A DNA stretch of 64,000 nt from contig NZ_AP024652.1 in the NCBI RefSeq assembly GCF_019977315.1, positions 4,154,001 through 4,218,000 of the forward strand, in the 5' to 3' direction. The notes below the pieces were generated by a model. It ran no database searches. It was given only the letters and a program-made list of their open reading frames with translations, and was not told where the DNA came from. The number at the start of each line of letters is the position of its first letter. Within the stretch, counting starts at the first letter, position 1. Below are positions 8,003 through 18,065 of this stretch, piece after piece. Source of the stretch: Arthrobacter sp. StoSoilB22 (GTDB lineage: Bacteria; Actinomycetota; Actinomycetes; Actinomycetales; Micrococcaceae). Both the position numbers and the translations under genes were made by a program.

Positions 8003-8120
8003 AACCCGCGGGACGTGAGAGAGCGATCAGCTCAAAACCGCGGGATGTGAGAGAGCGATCAGCTCAAAACCGCGGGATGTGAGAGAGCGACGGCAAAAAA
8101 CCCGCGGGACGTGAGAGAGG
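8003..8120. repeat. Tandem array of 32-bp units, right block (four units)
   Basis: GTGAGAGA words at 8015, 8047, 8079 and 8111 give a strict 32-base period with the unit GCGGGATGTGAGAGAGCGAT plus CAGCTCAAAACC. It has the same orientation as the middle block. The IS therefore appears to have split one array into 6597-6690 and 8003-8120. The remaining stretch to 8229 has no gene; it ends in a hairpin (CCCGCC GCCGGA AGGCGGG) that may terminate the GntR gene. Confidence 0.9.
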
Positions 8121-8229
8121 ATCGGGAGGGGGTGGGGTTATCCGGCAGCGCGCGTCTAAGGGAGTGACGACCTAGCGCGCAGAGGATGAGCCCGCCGCCG
8201 GAAGGCGGGAGCACGGCAGGGCGGGAAAG

Positions 8230-8901
8230 CTAGAGGACCTTGCGGATGGTCTCTTCGAAGCTGACTACGTGGTGCAGGGCGAGCTCTGCGGCACGGTCTT
8301 CGTCGCCGTCGGCAATGGCCGTGAGGAGGTCGACGTGCTCGGAGATGTGGCCGGAAACGGAGGGCATCTTCTCGAGCATGTGGCACCAGATGCGGGTGGC
8401 GAGGTTGTCGTAGCGAATGAGGACGTCTTCCAGGTGGGCATTGGCCGAAGCTTTGTAGATCAGCCTGTGGACCTGGATGTCGTAGCGCATGAGGTCCTGG
8501 GAGGAATTGTCCTGACCTTCAAGATCCCGGATCGCGGCGGCGACGGCGCGGAGCTCGGAACGCATGGCGGGGCTGGCCATCCGGGCAGCTTTCCTGGAGG
8601 CGAGCGGTTCCAGCAGTTCGCGGATTTCGGAGACCTCGGCGAGCTGGGTGATGTCCACGCCGGTGGCGAACGTGCCGCGCCGGGGGTAGGACACCACGAG
8701 GTGGTCGCTTTCGAGGCGCTTGATGGCTTCACGGACAGGAGTGCGCCCGATTCCCAGTTCGGCGGCGATTTGTCCGTCGTTGATGGGGTCGCCGGGTTTG
8801 ACGTCCAGCATGATGAGCCTGTCGCGCAGCAGCAGGTAGGCGTTCTCTGCTAGGGACGTGCCCTGCGGAGCTGACTCCAGTGCTTCCAGTGCTGCGCTCA
8901 T
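8230..8901 (-). CDS. GntR family (FCD subfamily) transcriptional regulator
   Basis: A 223-residue regulator. The winged helix occupies about residues 15-80, with the typical phrases GQIAAELGIGRTPVREAIKRL and VVSYPRRGTFA. An all-helical FCD effector domain (about 88-215) carries the metal/carboxylate-binding pattern Asp in YDIQVHRLIY, His in SEHVDLL and His in LALHHVVSF. It is transcribed away from the glyA-sox operon across a 150-base intergenic region holding a clear promoter and a short dyad, so it is the likely regulator of that operon. Sarcosine, glycine or a related small acid is the expected ligand (inference). Confidence 0.9.
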   Translation of the reverse strand: MSAALEALESAPQGTSLAENAYLLLRDRLIMLDVKPGDPINDGQIAAELGIGRTPVREAIKRLESDHLVVSYPRRGTFATGVDITQLAEVSEIRELLEPLASRKAARMASPAMRSELRAVAAAIRDLEGQDNSSQDLMRYDIQVHRLIYKASANAHLEDVLIRYDNLATRIWCHMLEKMPSVSGHISEHVDLLTAIADGDEDRAAELALHHVVSFEETIRKVL

Positions 8902-8954
8902 TGCTCTCTCCCGTTGTCACAACCACGGTCCCACGGATGAGTTTCCCGGACCTG

Positions 8955-8993
8955 TTGACGACCATGTGATCTTCAACATACTATGGCAATAGT
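8955..8993 (+). promoter_or_regulatory. Promoter and candidate operator of the glyA-sox operon
   Basis: TTGACG (8955-8960), an 18-base spacer and TACTAT (8979-8984) form a good sigma-70-type promoter about 70 bases upstream of glyA. A dyad ACTAT-GGCA-ATAGT (8980-8993) overlaps the -10 element, a suitable place for the divergently encoded GntR protein to repress. Confidence 0.6.
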
Positions 8994-9051
8994 TCTAATA
9001 TATCAGTTGCCTAACAGTCGGCCACTAGACAAGCTTTTGAAGGAGAACACC

Positions 9052-10449
9052 ATGGTTGAACCGCTGATCCGCCCGCTTGCACAGGCGGACCCGGAGGTCG
9101 ATCAGGCGATCGCCCAGGAACTCATCCGCCAGCAGTCCACGCTGGAAATGATCGCCTCTGAGAACTTCGCTCCTACGGCCGTCATGGAAGCCCAGGGCTC
9201 GGTGCTGACCAACAAATACGCCGAGGGCTATCCCGGCAAGCGCTACTACGGCGGCTGCGAACACGTTGATGTGATTGAACAGCTCGCCATTGACCGCTTG
9301 AAAGCCCTGTTCGGCGCAGAGTTCGCCAACGTCCAGCCCCACTCCGGCGCCCAGGCCAACGCCTCGGCCATGCACGCACTGATCACCCCGGGCGACACCA
9401 TCATGGGCCTGAACCTCGCCCACGGCGGCCACCTGACCCACGGCATGCGCATCAACTTCTCCGGCAAGTTGTACAAGGTTGTTCCGTACGGAGTCCGCGA
9501 GGACACCCACACCGTAGATATGGCTGAAGTGGAGCGCCTGGCTCTGGAGAGCAAGCCGCAGCTGATCGTCGCCGGCTGGTCGGCGTATTCCCGCCAGCTG
9601 GACTTCGCTGAGTTCCGCCGCATCGCTGACCTGGTGGGCGCCTACCTCATGGTGGACATGGCCCACTTTGCCGGCCTCGTCGCAGCAGGCCTGCACCCCA
9701 GCCCCGTGCCGCACGCCCACATTGTCACCAGCACCACCCACAAGACCCTCGGCGGTCCGCGCGGTGGCGTGATCCTGACCAACGACGCCGACATCGCCAA
9801 GAAGGTTAACTCGGCAGTCTTCCCCGGCCAGCAGGGTGGTCCGCTGGAACACGTCATCGCAGCCAAGGCCGTTGCCTTCAAGATGGCCTCCGAGCCCGAG
9901 TTTCAGGAACGCCAGCTCCGCGTCCTTGAGGGTTCCAAGATCCTGGCCCAGCGCCTCCTGCAGGACGACGTTGCCGCAGCCGGCATCTCCGTTGTCAGCG
10001 GCGGAACCGATGTCCATCTTGTCCTCGCCGACCTCCGCCACTCGGTCCTCAACGGCCAGCAGGCCGAGGACACGCTGCACCGGATCGGCATCACCGTCAA
10101 CCGCAACGCCGTCCCGTTCGACCCCCGCCCACCCATGGTGTCGTCCGGCCTGCGCATCGGCACCCCAGCCCTAGCCGCCCGCGGCTTCGGCGCCGAGGAC
10201 TTCACCGAAGTTTCGGACATCATTGCGACGGCGTTGATCGCCGCAGCGAACAGCGGCACCCAAGCAGGCACCCAGGCAGGCGCCGAAGCAGCCACCGCCG
10301 AAGGTGACGTCACCCTGGACGAGACCACCGCCGTCGAACTCCGCAACCGCGTGACCGCCCTGGCGAACAAGTTCCCCCTCTACCCGCACCTAAACCACAA
10401 CGGCAATGGCGCCGTAACCGAAGCAGAACTGATTGGAGCAGCCAAGTGA
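9052..10449 (+). CDS. glyA: Serine hydroxymethyltransferase, sarcosine-operon copy
   Basis: A 465-residue PLP enzyme interconverting glycine plus 5,10-methylene-THF and serine (EC 2.1.2.1). Family blocks are complete: [43 protein letters not shown], the PLP lysine in [15 protein letters not shown], and the C-terminal [12 protein letters not shown]. The start is the ATG at 9052 with GAAGGAG eight bases ahead. It is about 30-40 residues longer than usual because of a low-complexity insertion ([17 protein letters not shown], about residues 404-420) before the last helix. As first gene of the sox operon it captures both products of sarcosine oxidase, glycine and the methylene group on THF. A separate housekeeping glyA is expected elsewhere. 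The stop overlaps the soxB start by 4 bases. Confidence 0.96.
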   Translation: MVEPLIRPLAQADPEVDQAIAQELIRQQSTLEMIASENFAPTAVMEAQGSVLTNKYAEGYPGKRYYGGCEHVDVIEQLAIDRLKALFGAEFANVQPHSGAQANASAMHALITPGDTIMGLNLAHGGHLTHGMRINFSGKLYKVVPYGVREDTHTVDMAEVERLALESKPQLIVAGWSAYSRQLDFAEFRRIADLVGAYLMVDMAHFAGLVAAGLHPSPVPHAHIVTSTTHKTLGGPRGGVILTNDADIAKKVNSAVFPGQQGGPLEHVIAAKAVAFKMASEPEFQERQLRVLEGSKILAQRLLQDDVAAAGISVVSGGTDVHLVLADLRHSVLNGQQAEDTLHRIGITVNRNAVPFDPRPPMVSSGLRIGTPALAARGFGAEDFTEVSDIIATALIAAANSGTQAGTQAGAEAATAEGDVTLDETTAVELRNRVTALANKFPLYPHLNHNGNGAVTEAELIGAAK

Positions 10450-11666
10450 GTGCAGACCACCTCCCCGAACACCCGGACTTCCTCTGGCGCAACCCGGACC
10501 CGAAGAAAAGCTACGACGCCGTGATTGTGGGCGGCGGCGGGCATGGCCTGGCCACCGCATACTTCCTGGCGAAGAACCACGGGATGACGAATATCGCCAT
10601 CCTTGAAAAGGGCTGGCTGGCCGGTGGCAACATGGCCCGCAACACCACCATCATCCGTTCCAATTACCTTTGGGACGAGAGCGCAGCCATCTACGAGCAC
10701 GCCCTCAAGCTCTGGGAAATCCTCCCGGAAGAGCTGGAGTACGACTTCCTCTTCAGCCAGCGCGGTGTCATGAACCTGGCCCACACCTTGGGCGATGTTC
10801 GCGAAAGCGTTCGCCGGGTGGGTGCCAACCGCCTCAACGGTGTAGACGCCGAATGGCTGGACCCGCAGCAGGTCAAGGAACTCTGCCCCATCCTGAACAT
10901 CAGCGACAACATCCGCTACCCCGTCATGGGTGCCACGTACCAGCCGCGTGCAGGCATCGCCAAGCACGACCATGTGGCGTGGGCCTTTGCCCGCAAGTGC
11001 GATGAACTCGGTGTGGACATCATCCAGAACTGCGAAGTTACCGGCTTCATCAAGGACGGCAACAAGGTCACCGGTGTCCAGACCACGCGCGGCACCATCA
11101 ACACCGAAAAGGTGGGCCTCTGCGCCGCAGGCCACAGCTCGGTCCTGGCGGAAATGGCGGGCTTCCGCCTGCCGATCCAGAGCCACCCGCTCCAGGCGCT
11201 GGTGTCTGAACTCCACGAGCCGGTCCACCCCACCGTGGTCATGTCCAACCACGTCCACGTGTACGTGTCCCAAGCCCACAAGGGCGAACTGGTGATGGGC
11301 GCCGGTGTGGACTCCTACAACGGCTACGGCCAGCGCGGCTCGTTCCACGTGATCGAGGAGCAGATGGCAGCAGCCGTGGAGCTCTTCCCGATCTTCGCCA
11401 GGGCCCACGTGCTCCGGACCTGGGGCGGCATTGTGGACACCACCTTGGATGCTTCCCCGATTGTTGGCCTCTCCCCGGTGGAGAACATGTTCGTCAACTG
11501 TGGCTGGGGAACCGGCGGCTTCAAGGGCACTCCGGCGGCGGGCCTGACTTTCGCGCACACCATCGCCACCGGCGCTCCGCACCAGCTGAACAAGCCCTTC
11601 GCGCTGGAACGCTTCGAGACCGGCGCCTTGATCGACGAACACGGCGCCGCAGCCGTAGCCCACTAG
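10446..11666 (+). CDS. soxB: Sarcosine oxidase, beta subunit
   Basis: The 406-residue flavoprotein subunit of heterotetrameric sarcosine oxidase (EC 1.5.3.1). An N-terminal Rossmann motif (VIVGGGGHG, residues 27-34) binds FAD, and the DAO fold continues to a C-terminal FAD contact ([16 protein letters not shown]). The segment KHDHVAW (residues 173-179) contains the histidine that carries covalent FMN in characterised Corynebacterium and Arthrobacter enzymes. The beta subunit holds the site where sarcosine is oxidised. The start is the GTG at 10446, translationally coupled to glyA by a 4-base overlap. The gene is full length. Confidence 0.96.
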   Translation: MSADHLPEHPDFLWRNPDPKKSYDAVIVGGGGHGLATAYFLAKNHGMTNIAILEKGWLAGGNMARNTTIIRSNYLWDESAAIYEHALKLWEILPEELEYDFLFSQRGVMNLAHTLGDVRESVRRVGANRLNGVDAEWLDPQQVKELCPILNISDNIRYPVMGATYQPRAGIAKHDHVAWAFARKCDELGVDIIQNCEVTGFIKDGNKVTGVQTTRGTINTEKVGLCAAGHSSVLAEMAGFRLPIQSHPLQALVSELHEPVHPTVVMSNHVHVYVSQAHKGELVMGAGVDSYNGYGQRGSFHVIEEQMAAAVELFPIFARAHVLRTWGGIVDTTLDASPIVGLSPVENMFVNCGWGTGGFKGTPAAGLTFAHTIATGAPHQLNKPFALERFETGALIDEHGAAAVAH

Positions 11667-11683
11667 CCAGGACAGGAAAAGAC

Positions 11684-12100
11684 ATGCTCCTCATTTCATG
11701 CCCCAACTGCGGGCCACGCGACGAAACCGAATTCCACTACGGCGGCCAAGCACACGTCGCCTACCCGGAGAGCCCCAACGACCTCACGGACCGCGAATGG
11801 GCTGAATACCTGTTCTACCGCGAGAACACCAAGGGAACTTTCGCAGAACGCTGGGTCCACAGCACAGGCTGCCGCCAGTGGTTCAACATGCTCCGCGACA
11901 CCGTGAGCTACGAGATTCACTCCATCTACGGCATGGGCCAGCCCCGGCCGGACATCAAGGTGACGAGTCCAAAGAAAGCACCGGAACAGCCGGGCGAGTT
12001 CACCCAGGCCGGTGAGTTCGGCCAAGCCGGCGAACCGGGCCTCTCCCCCGGCGCCGCCTCCCCCACAGCTACCACCCCCATCTCTTCGGAAGGAGTCTAG
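11684..12100 (+). CDS. soxD: Sarcosine oxidase, delta subunit
   Basis: The small zinc-binding subunit, 138 residues. The zinc ligands expected from the known structure are present: Cys6 and Cys9 (CPNC), His59 and Cys63 (VHSTGC). The conserved core ends near residue 100 ([10 protein letters not shown]). The remaining 38 residues are a Gly/Glu/Pro/Ala-rich tail with the near-repeat [16 protein letters not shown], longer than the roughly 100-residue subunits I know. It sits 17 bases after soxB and 2 bases before soxA. Confidence 0.93.
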   Translation: MLLISCPNCGPRDETEFHYGGQAHVAYPESPNDLTDREWAEYLFYRENTKGTFAERWVHSTGCRQWFNMLRDTVSYEIHSIYGMGQPRPDIKVTSPKKAPEQPGEFTQAGEFGQAGEPGLSPGAASPTATTPISSEGV

Positions 12101-12102
12101 AA

Positions 12103-15048
12103 GTGACCAGCAAGAACGCACGCCTCGCCACCGGCGGACGCATCGATCGCAGCATCTCCTGGCGCTTCACCGTGGACGGCCAGGAATTCACCGGCCACCC
12201 GGGGGACACCATCGCTTCGGCACTGCTGGCCAATGGCCACATCAACGCCGGCAACTCCCTTTATGAGGACCGCCCCCGCGGCATCATGGCAGCCGGCGTA
12301 GAAGAGTCCAACGCCTTGGTCAAGATCGCTCCCCGCTTCCCGGGCCACGTTGCCGAGTCCATGCTTCCCGCCACCGCAGTTTCCTTGGTGGACGGCATGA
12401 ACGTTGAGCTCCTGTCCGGTCTGGGCAAGCTTGACCCGAACGAGGACAAGGCCGAGTACGACAAGAAGTACGTCCACACGGATGTACTGGTTGTCGGCGG
12501 CGGCATCGCCGGCCTGGCAGCGGCCCGCGAAGCTGTCCGCACCGGCGCCCGCGTCATCCTCATCGACGACCAGCCCGAGCTCGGCGGCTCACTGCTCTCC
12601 GGTTCCACAGCCCCGGATCTGGCGGAAGAAATCGAGGGCAAGCCGGCCCTGGAGTGGGTTGCGGACGTGGAGGCCGAGCTGGTTTCTGCCGCTGAATGCA
12701 CGGTGCTGAACCGCACCACCGCATTCGGCTCCTACGACTCCAACTACTTCATTGCAGCCCAGAACCGCACGGACCACCTGAGCGTCCCGGCAGCCTCGGG
12801 TGTCTCCCGCCAGCGTATTTGGCACATCCGTGCCAAGCAGGTTGTCCTGGCTCCGGGCGCCCACGAGCGTCCGCTGGTCTTCGAAAACAACGACCGCCCG
12901 GGCATCATGCTCGCCTCGGCAGCCCGCACTTACCTGAACCGTTACGCCGTGGCCGCCGGATCGCGCGTGGTCATCAGCACCACCAACGATTCCGCTTACG
13001 CTCTTGCCGCGGATCTGAAGGCGGCAGGCGTGGCGGTTGCCGCCGTCGTCGATGCCCGTCCGCAGATCAGCGCGAAGGCCGCCGCCGCCGTCGAGTCCGG
13101 TACCCGGGTCCTCATCGGCAGTGCAGTCGCTGACACGTCCGCGGACGAGAATGGCCGCCTGAACGGGGTCACCGTCCGCAGTATTAACGACGACGGCGAA
13201 CTCACCTCGGGCGTCGAAGAGCTGGCTGCCGATCTTCTTGCAGTTTCTGGCGGTTGGAGCCCGGTGGTTCACCTCCACAGCCAGCGTCAAGGCAAACTGC
13301 GTTGGGATGACGAGCTCGCAGCGTTCATCCCCACCGCTCCCGTAAGGGACCAGCAGGTGGTGGGCGCAGGCCGGGGCAGCTACGAACTCCAGGACTGCCT
13401 GGCAGAAGGTATCTCGGCCGGAGCAGCAGCATCCATCGCTGCCGGGTTCGAATCCGCAACAACCCCGATGGAACTGCAGGCTCCCGTGGCAAGTGCACCG
13501 AGCCGTCAGCTCTGGCTGGTTCCCGGCCAGACCGGCGAGCCCGGCGAGTGGCACCACCACTTTGTGGACTTCCAGCGCGACCAGTCCGTGGCCGATGTCC
13601 TCCGCTCCACCGGTGCGGGCATGCGGTCCGTGGAGCACGTGAAGCGGTACACCTCCATCAGCACGGCCAACGATCAGGGCAAGACGTCCGGCGTCAACGC
13701 GATCGGTGTCATCGCCGCAGCACTGAAGTTCGGTGGCGCAGAGAGCATCCCCGGCGTCGGCGAGATCGGAACCACGGCGTACCGTGCACCGTTCACCCCT
13801 GTCGCCTTCGCAGCCCTGGCAGGCCGCCAGCGCGGCGAGTTGTTCGACCCCGCACGAGTCACCTCCATCCACCCGTGGCACGTGGCCCAAGGCGCACTGT
13901 TCGAAGATGTTGGACAGTGGAAGCGCCCCTGGTACTACCCGCAGGGCAGTGAGGACATGGACACGGCAGTCCTGCGTGAATGCGCCGCCGTCCGCGATTC
14001 CGTGGGCTTCATGGACGCCACCACGCTGGGCAAGATCGAGATCCGCGGCAAGGACGCGGGTGAATTCCTGAACCGCGTCTACACCAACGCGTTCAAGAAG
14101 CTCGCACCGGGATCCGCACGCTACGGCGTGATGTGCACCCTGGACGGCATGATCTTCGACGACGGCGTGACCCTGCGCCTGGATGATGACCGCTACTTCA
14201 TGACCACCACCACCGGCGGCGCAGCCAAGGTACTGGACTGGCTGGAGGAGTGGCACCAAACGGAGTGGCCGGAGCTTGACGTGGTCTGCACGTCCGTTAC
14301 GGAACAGTGGAGCACCATCGCCGTAGTTGGCCCGAAGTCCCGTGCAGTAATCGCCAAGGTTGCTCCGCAGCTGGCCGAAAACGGTGGCTTGGAGGCAGAA
14401 AACTTCCCGTTCATGACCTTCCGCGAAACCACGTTGGCGTCCGGAGTCCAGGCACGCGTTTGCCGCATCTCCTTCTCCGGCGAACTCGCCTACGAAATCA
14501 ACATCCCGTCCTGGTACGGACTCAACACCTGGGAAGCTGTTGCTGCCGCGGGTGCCGAGTTCAACATCACCCCCTACGGTACGGAGACCATGCACGTGCT
14601 CCGCGCCGAGAAGGGCTACCCGATCGTGGGGCAGGACACCGACGGTACGGTCACCCCGCAGGACGCGGGCATGGACTGGATCGTTTCCAAGGCCAAGGAC
14701 TTCATCGGCAAGCGCTCCTACCTCCGGCAGGACGCAAGCCGCGAAGACCGCAAGCACCTGGTGAGCGTTCTTCCCGTAGACCACTCGCTGCGGTTGCCGG
14801 AAGGCACGCAGCTGGTGGAGAAGGGCATCCCCGTCAACCCGGCCAACGGACCCGTCCCCATGGAGGGCTTCGTGACCTCCAGCTACCGCAGCGCCGCGCT
14901 GGGCCGTTCCTTCGGCCTGGCACTTATCCAGAACGGCCGCAACCGCATCGGCGAGACCTTGGTGGCCTCGCTGGGAGACCAATTGGTGAACGTGGTTGTT
15001 GGCGAAACCGTACTTTTCGATGCTGAAGGGACCCGCAAAGATGGCTGA
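12103..15048 (+). CDS. soxA: Sarcosine oxidase, alpha subunit
   Basis: The 981-residue large subunit. The N-terminal 100 residues form a ferredoxin-like fold (Fer2_4) without cluster cysteines. A nucleotide-binding domain follows, with [15 protein letters not shown] near residue 131 and the second dinucleotide fold around [15 protein letters not shown]; it binds NAD+ in the known enzymes. The C-terminal 370 residues (from about 610) resemble the glycine-cleavage T-protein and bind THF, catching the methylene group as 5,10-methylene-THF; [15 protein letters not shown] and [11 protein letters not shown] are visible. The start is a GTG at 12103 with AAGGAG about ten bases upstream. It overlaps soxG by 8 bases. 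Confidence 0.96.
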   Translation: MTSKNARLATGGRIDRSISWRFTVDGQEFTGHPGDTIASALLANGHINAGNSLYEDRPRGIMAAGVEESNALVKIAPRFPGHVAESMLPATAVSLVDGMNVELLSGLGKLDPNEDKAEYDKKYVHTDVLVVGGGIAGLAAAREAVRTGARVILIDDQPELGGSLLSGSTAPDLAEEIEGKPALEWVADVEAELVSAAECTVLNRTTAFGSYDSNYFIAAQNRTDHLSVPAASGVSRQRIWHIRAKQVVLAPGAHERPLVFENNDRPGIMLASAARTYLNRYAVAAGSRVVISTTNDSAYALAADLKAAGVAVAAVVDARPQISAKAAAAVESGTRVLIGSAVADTSADENGRLNGVTVRSINDDGELTSGVEELAADLLAVSGGWSPVVHLHSQRQGKLRWDDELAAFIPTAPVRDQQVVGAGRGSYELQDCLAEGISAGAAASIAAGFESATTPMELQAPVASAPSRQLWLVPGQTGEPGEWHHHFVDFQRDQSVADVLRSTGAGMRSVEHVKRYTSISTANDQGKTSGVNAIGVIAAALKFGGAESIPGVGEIGTTAYRAPFTPVAFAALAGRQRGELFDPARVTSIHPWHVAQGALFEDVGQWKRPWYYPQGSEDMDTAVLRECAAVRDSVGFMDATTLGKIEIRGKDAGEFLNRVYTNAFKKLAPGSARYGVMCTLDGMIFDDGVTLRLDDDRYFMTTTTGGAAKVLDWLEEWHQTEWPELDVVCTSVTEQWSTIAVVGPKSRAVIAKVAPQLAENGGLEAENFPFMTFRETTLASGVQARVCRISFSGELAYEINIPSWYGLNTWEAVAAAGAEFNITPYGTETMHVLRAEKGYPIVGQDTDGTVTPQDAGMDWIVSKAKDFIGKRSYLRQDASREDRKHLVSVLPVDHSLRLPEGTQLVEKGIPVNPANGPVPMEGFVTSSYRSAALGRSFGLALIQNGRNRIGETLVASLGDQLVNVVVGETVLFDAEGTRKDG

Positions 15049-15679
15049 AACAGCAACCCCCGCAGAAACCGTGAACAGTGTTCGTGGGGCACGGCGCAGC
15101 CCGGCCCAGCACCTGGCTGAGGCGTTCACGTCCGGCTCAGTTCCGGGCATAGTGACACTCACCGAGATCCCGTACCAGGCCATGGTGGGCATCCGGGTTG
15201 ACCGGACGTCCAACGCCGGCGCCCGCGTTGCGTCCGTGACCGGCGGCTTGCCTGCCGCTTGCGGTGAAGTGACGGGGACGGATTCCGTCAACACCCTGTG
15301 GCTCGGCCCCACCGAGTTCCTGGTGGTTGCACCGGAGGAAGCCCACGATTCACTGGGCGGATCCCTGGTCAGCGATCTGACCACCGCACTGGGCAACGAC
15401 GCCGGCCAGGTGGTGGACCTGTCCGCCAACCGAACCACGTTCGAGCTCTCCGGCAGCCACGCCCGGGCAGTGTTGGAAAAGACCTGCGCGCTGGACTTGC
15501 ACCCGCGTGTCTTCAAGCCGGGCACGGCCGTTTCCACGGAACTTGCACACATCCCGGTGATGCTGTGGAAGACTTCCGAGGACTCCTACCGGATCTTTCC
15601 CCGGGCCTCGTTTGCCGACTTCCTGGGCCGCTGGCTGCTGGACGCCATGAGGGAATACGCCTCCCCTGAGGTCCCCTGA
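15041..15679 (+). CDS. soxG: Sarcosine oxidase, gamma subunit
   Basis: A 212-residue subunit of the T-protein/YgfZ-like fold that lacks catalytic residues and helps assemble the alpha-beta interface. Recognisable blocks are [26 protein letters not shown] and [22 protein letters not shown]. The ATG at 15041 is chosen because it has GAAGGG about ten bases upstream and overlaps the soxA stop; the frame is open further upstream to 14996. The stop overlaps the sdaA start (TGATG). Confidence 0.93.
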   Translation: MAETATPAETVNSVRGARRSPAQHLAEAFTSGSVPGIVTLTEIPYQAMVGIRVDRTSNAGARVASVTGGLPAACGEVTGTDSVNTLWLGPTEFLVVAPEEAHDSLGGSLVSDLTTALGNDAGQVVDLSANRTTFELSGSHARAVLEKTCALDLHPRVFKPGTAVSTELAHIPVMLWKTSEDSYRIFPRASFADFLGRWLLDAMREYASPEVP

Positions 15680-17070
15680 TGGCACTGAGTGTGCTTGACC
15701 TGTTTTCTGTTGGCATCGGGCCGTCGTCTTCACACACGGTTGGCCCCATGCGCGCGGCAAAGCAGTTCACGGACGGTCTCGAATCGTCCGGCCAGCTTCC
15801 GGCCACGGTGCGCGTCCAGGCTGAGCTTTTCGGCTCCCTGGGCGCCACCGGCCGGGGCCACGGCTCAGACAAAGCCGTGGTGCTGGGGCTGCAAGGCCAC
15901 TCCCCCGAAACCGTGAACACCCATACGGCCGACGACCAGGTCGCGGCGGCGGCACTCGAGGCGGAACTGCGTCTGGGCGGCAACCACCGGGTGGACTTCA
16001 ACTGGGACGAGGACGTGGTCCTGCACCGCCGCAAGTCGCTGCCTGCACACCCCAACGGCATGACGTTCCGCGCGTTGGACCACACGGGCGGCGTGCTCCG
16101 GGAACGCAGCTACTACTCCATCGGTGGCGGCTTCGTGGTGGACGGGGACGCAACCGGCACCGACAAAGTGGTAGCCGATGACACCGTTCTCCCCTACCCC
16201 TTCACCACGGCGGACCAACTCCTGGCGATCTGCGAGCGCGAAGGCATGTCCATCTCGGACGTCATGTTGGCCAATGAACTCGTGTGGCGTTCCGAAGAGG
16301 AACTCCGCGAACGGCTGCTGGGCATTTGGGCTGTCATGCAGGAGTGCGTTGACAACGGCTGCTCTGCCGAGGGAATCCTGCCGGGAGGTTTGAGCGTCAG
16401 GCGACGGGCGCCGTCGTTGTTCAAAAAGCTTTCCGAAACCGACGCGGACCTGAACGGTAGTGCCTCAGCGGACCCGCTCCTCGCCATGGAATGGGTCAAC
16501 CTCTTCGCCTTGGCAGTGAATGAGGAAAACGCTGCGGGCGGCAGGATCGTCACCGCGCCCACCAATGGCGCTGCCGGCATTGTCCCGGCAGTGTTGCACT
16601 ATTACACCAAGTTTGTTCCAGGAGCCAACGACGACGGTGTCGTGCGGTTCCTGCTGGCGGCGGCCGCCGTCGGAATCCTGTTCAAAATCAACGCGTCCAT
16701 CTCCGGTGCCGAGGTGGGCTGTCAGGGTGAAGTGGGTTCCGCCTGCTCCATGGCGGCGGCCGGCCTCTGCGAAGTCCTTGGCGGGACGCCCGAGCAAGTG
16801 GAAAATGCCGCCGAAGTGGGCATCGAACACAACCTGGGCCTTACCTGCGATCCCGTGGGCGGGCTGGTGCAGATCCCCTGCATCGAACGCAATGCGATCG
16901 CCAGCGTCAAAGCCATCAACGCGGCCCGCCTTGCCTTGCACGGCGATGGCAGCCACAAAGTGTCCCTGGACAAGGCCATCAAAACCATGCGCGAGACAGG
17001 CGCGGACATGAAATCCAAGTACAAAGAGACCTCCCGTGGGGGCCTCGCCGTCAACGTAGTGGAGTGCTAG
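15679..17070 (+). CDS. sdaA: L-serine ammonia-lyase (iron-sulfur type, single chain)
   Basis: A 463-residue enzyme deaminating L-serine to pyruvate and ammonia (EC 4.3.1.17). The beta domain is first ([27 protein letters not shown]) and the catalytic alpha domain second ([19 protein letters not shown]). The [4Fe-4S] cysteines lie in [29 protein letters not shown] and the C-terminal VVEC. It completes the route sarcosine to glycine to serine to pyruvate in this operon. It is translationally coupled to soxG by a TGATG overlap. Confidence 0.96.
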   Translation: MALSVLDLFSVGIGPSSSHTVGPMRAAKQFTDGLESSGQLPATVRVQAELFGSLGATGRGHGSDKAVVLGLQGHSPETVNTHTADDQVAAAALEAELRLGGNHRVDFNWDEDVVLHRRKSLPAHPNGMTFRALDHTGGVLRERSYYSIGGGFVVDGDATGTDKVVADDTVLPYPFTTADQLLAICEREGMSISDVMLANELVWRSEEELRERLLGIWAVMQECVDNGCSAEGILPGGLSVRRRAPSLFKKLSETDADLNGSASADPLLAMEWVNLFALAVNEENAAGGRIVTAPTNGAAGIVPAVLHYYTKFVPGANDDGVVRFLLAAAAVGILFKINASISGAEVGCQGEVGSACSMAAAGLCEVLGGTPEQVENAAEVGIEHNLGLTCDPVGGLVQIPCIERNAIASVKAINAARLALHGDGSHKVSLDKAIKTMRETGADMKSKYKETSRGGLAVNVVEC

Positions 17071-17072
17071 CC

Positions 17073-17972
17073 ATGACTGCCATCCAAACCGAAACCACTG
17101 CCGCCTCCTCCGCGGAGACCACGGTGGAACACGTTCTCACCCTGGACTGCCCCGAAGGTCCCGGGATCGTGCATGCCGTGTCCGGATTCCTGCTGGACCA
17201 CGGCTGCGACATCATCGACAACAAGCAGTTCGGCGACCGCGCAGAGGGCCACTTCTTCATGCGCGTGCATTTCGCGTCCGACGGCGATGACTCCACTGTT
17301 GATCAGCTGCGGAACGCTTTTGCCCCTGTGGGCGATAAGTACAGCATGAACTGGCAGCTTGAGCGTCAGGGATACAAGCGACGCGTGCTGATCATGGTCT
17401 CCAAGTTCGGGCACTGCCTGAACGACCTCTTGTTCCGGGCACGGATCGGCGAGCTGCCCATCGACGTAGTGGGCGTAGTGTCCAACCACACCGACCATCA
17501 GGGCTTGGCGGAGTGGCACGGGATCCCGTTCTTCCACGTCCCCGTCACGGCTGCCACCAAGCCCGCGGCCGAGGGGCGGTTGCTGGAGATCATCGATGAA
17601 CTGGACGTGGAACTCATTGTCCTGGCCCGCTACATGCAGGTCCTCAGCGACGACCTCGCCCGGAAGCTCGATGGCCGCGCCATCAACATCCACCACTCGT
17701 TCCTGCCGAGCTTCAAGGGTGCCAAGCCCTACCACCAGGCGTACGCGCGTGGTGTGAAAACTGTGGGTGCCACCGCCCACTACGTCAACGGCGAGTTGGA
17801 TGAAGGACCCATCATCGCCCAGCAGGTAGTGGAAGTGGACCACACGTTCGGACCGGACGATCTCGTAGCCGCCGGTCGGGACACCGAATGCAAGGCCCTC
17901 AGCAACGCCGTTCGCTGGCACTGTGAGGGGCGGATCATCCTGAATGGGAACAGGACGATCGTGTTGAAGTAG
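17073..17972 (+). CDS. purU: Formyltetrahydrofolate deformylase
   Basis: A 299-residue enzyme hydrolysing 10-formyl-THF to formate and THF (EC 3.5.1.10). An N-terminal ACT domain (VLTLDCPEGPGIVHAVSGFL, about residues 20-95) senses methionine/glycine-type ligands in relatives, and the formyltransferase fold follows with RVLIMVSKFGHCLNDLL, the catalytic INIHHSFLPSFKGA, and the Asp in GELDEGPIIAQ. The start is the ATG two bases after sdaA. In this operon it regenerates THF from one-carbon units released by sarcosine oxidation, preventing folate trapping. A long inverted repeat follows. Confidence 0.95.
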   Translation: MTAIQTETTAASSAETTVEHVLTLDCPEGPGIVHAVSGFLLDHGCDIIDNKQFGDRAEGHFFMRVHFASDGDDSTVDQLRNAFAPVGDKYSMNWQLERQGYKRRVLIMVSKFGHCLNDLLFRARIGELPIDVVGVVSNHTDHQGLAEWHGIPFFHVPVTAATKPAAEGRLLEIIDELDVELIVLARYMQVLSDDLARKLDGRAINIHHSFLPSFKGAKPYHQAYARGVKTVGATAHYVNGELDEGPIIAQQVVEVDHTFGPDDLVAAGRDTECKALSNAVRWHCEGRIILNGNRTIVLK

Positions 17973-17985
17973 CGCTTGCCCCGCC

Positions 17986-18051
17986 GAGATCGCGGGTCGG
18001 CTGTGAATTCGCTGTTGCTGACGGGCGAATTCGCAGCGGACCCGCGATTTC
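17986..18051. terminator. Long inverted repeat between convergent purU and PucR genes
   Basis: Two 27-base arms (left begins GAGATCGCGGGTC, right ends GACCCGCGATTTC) pair with three mismatches around a 12-base loop. It fills almost the entire 93-base gap between the converging genes, so it probably terminates transcription from both sides. The shape also fits a dispersed REP-like element. Confidence 0.65.
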
Positions 18052-18065
18052 GCGTTAGACCGGGG

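Noticed and set aside
6262-8120. Possible CRISPR array
   Set aside because: The whole 32-bp period is repeated with no unique spacers, units occur in both orientations, and no cas genes are present.
8902-9051. Glycine riboswitch upstream of glyA
   Set aside because: The 150-base region lacks the tandem aptamer conserved blocks and is too short; a simple promoter with a dyad explains it better.
9025-11663. Long minus-strand frames opposite glyA and soxB
   Set aside because: GC-skew shadows without family motifs; the plus-strand proteins are unambiguous.
12589-15552. 987-codon open frame on the minus strand opposite soxA/soxG
   Set aside because: Shadow frame caused by high GC codon bias; the plus strand encodes well-recognised Sox subunits with coupled starts.
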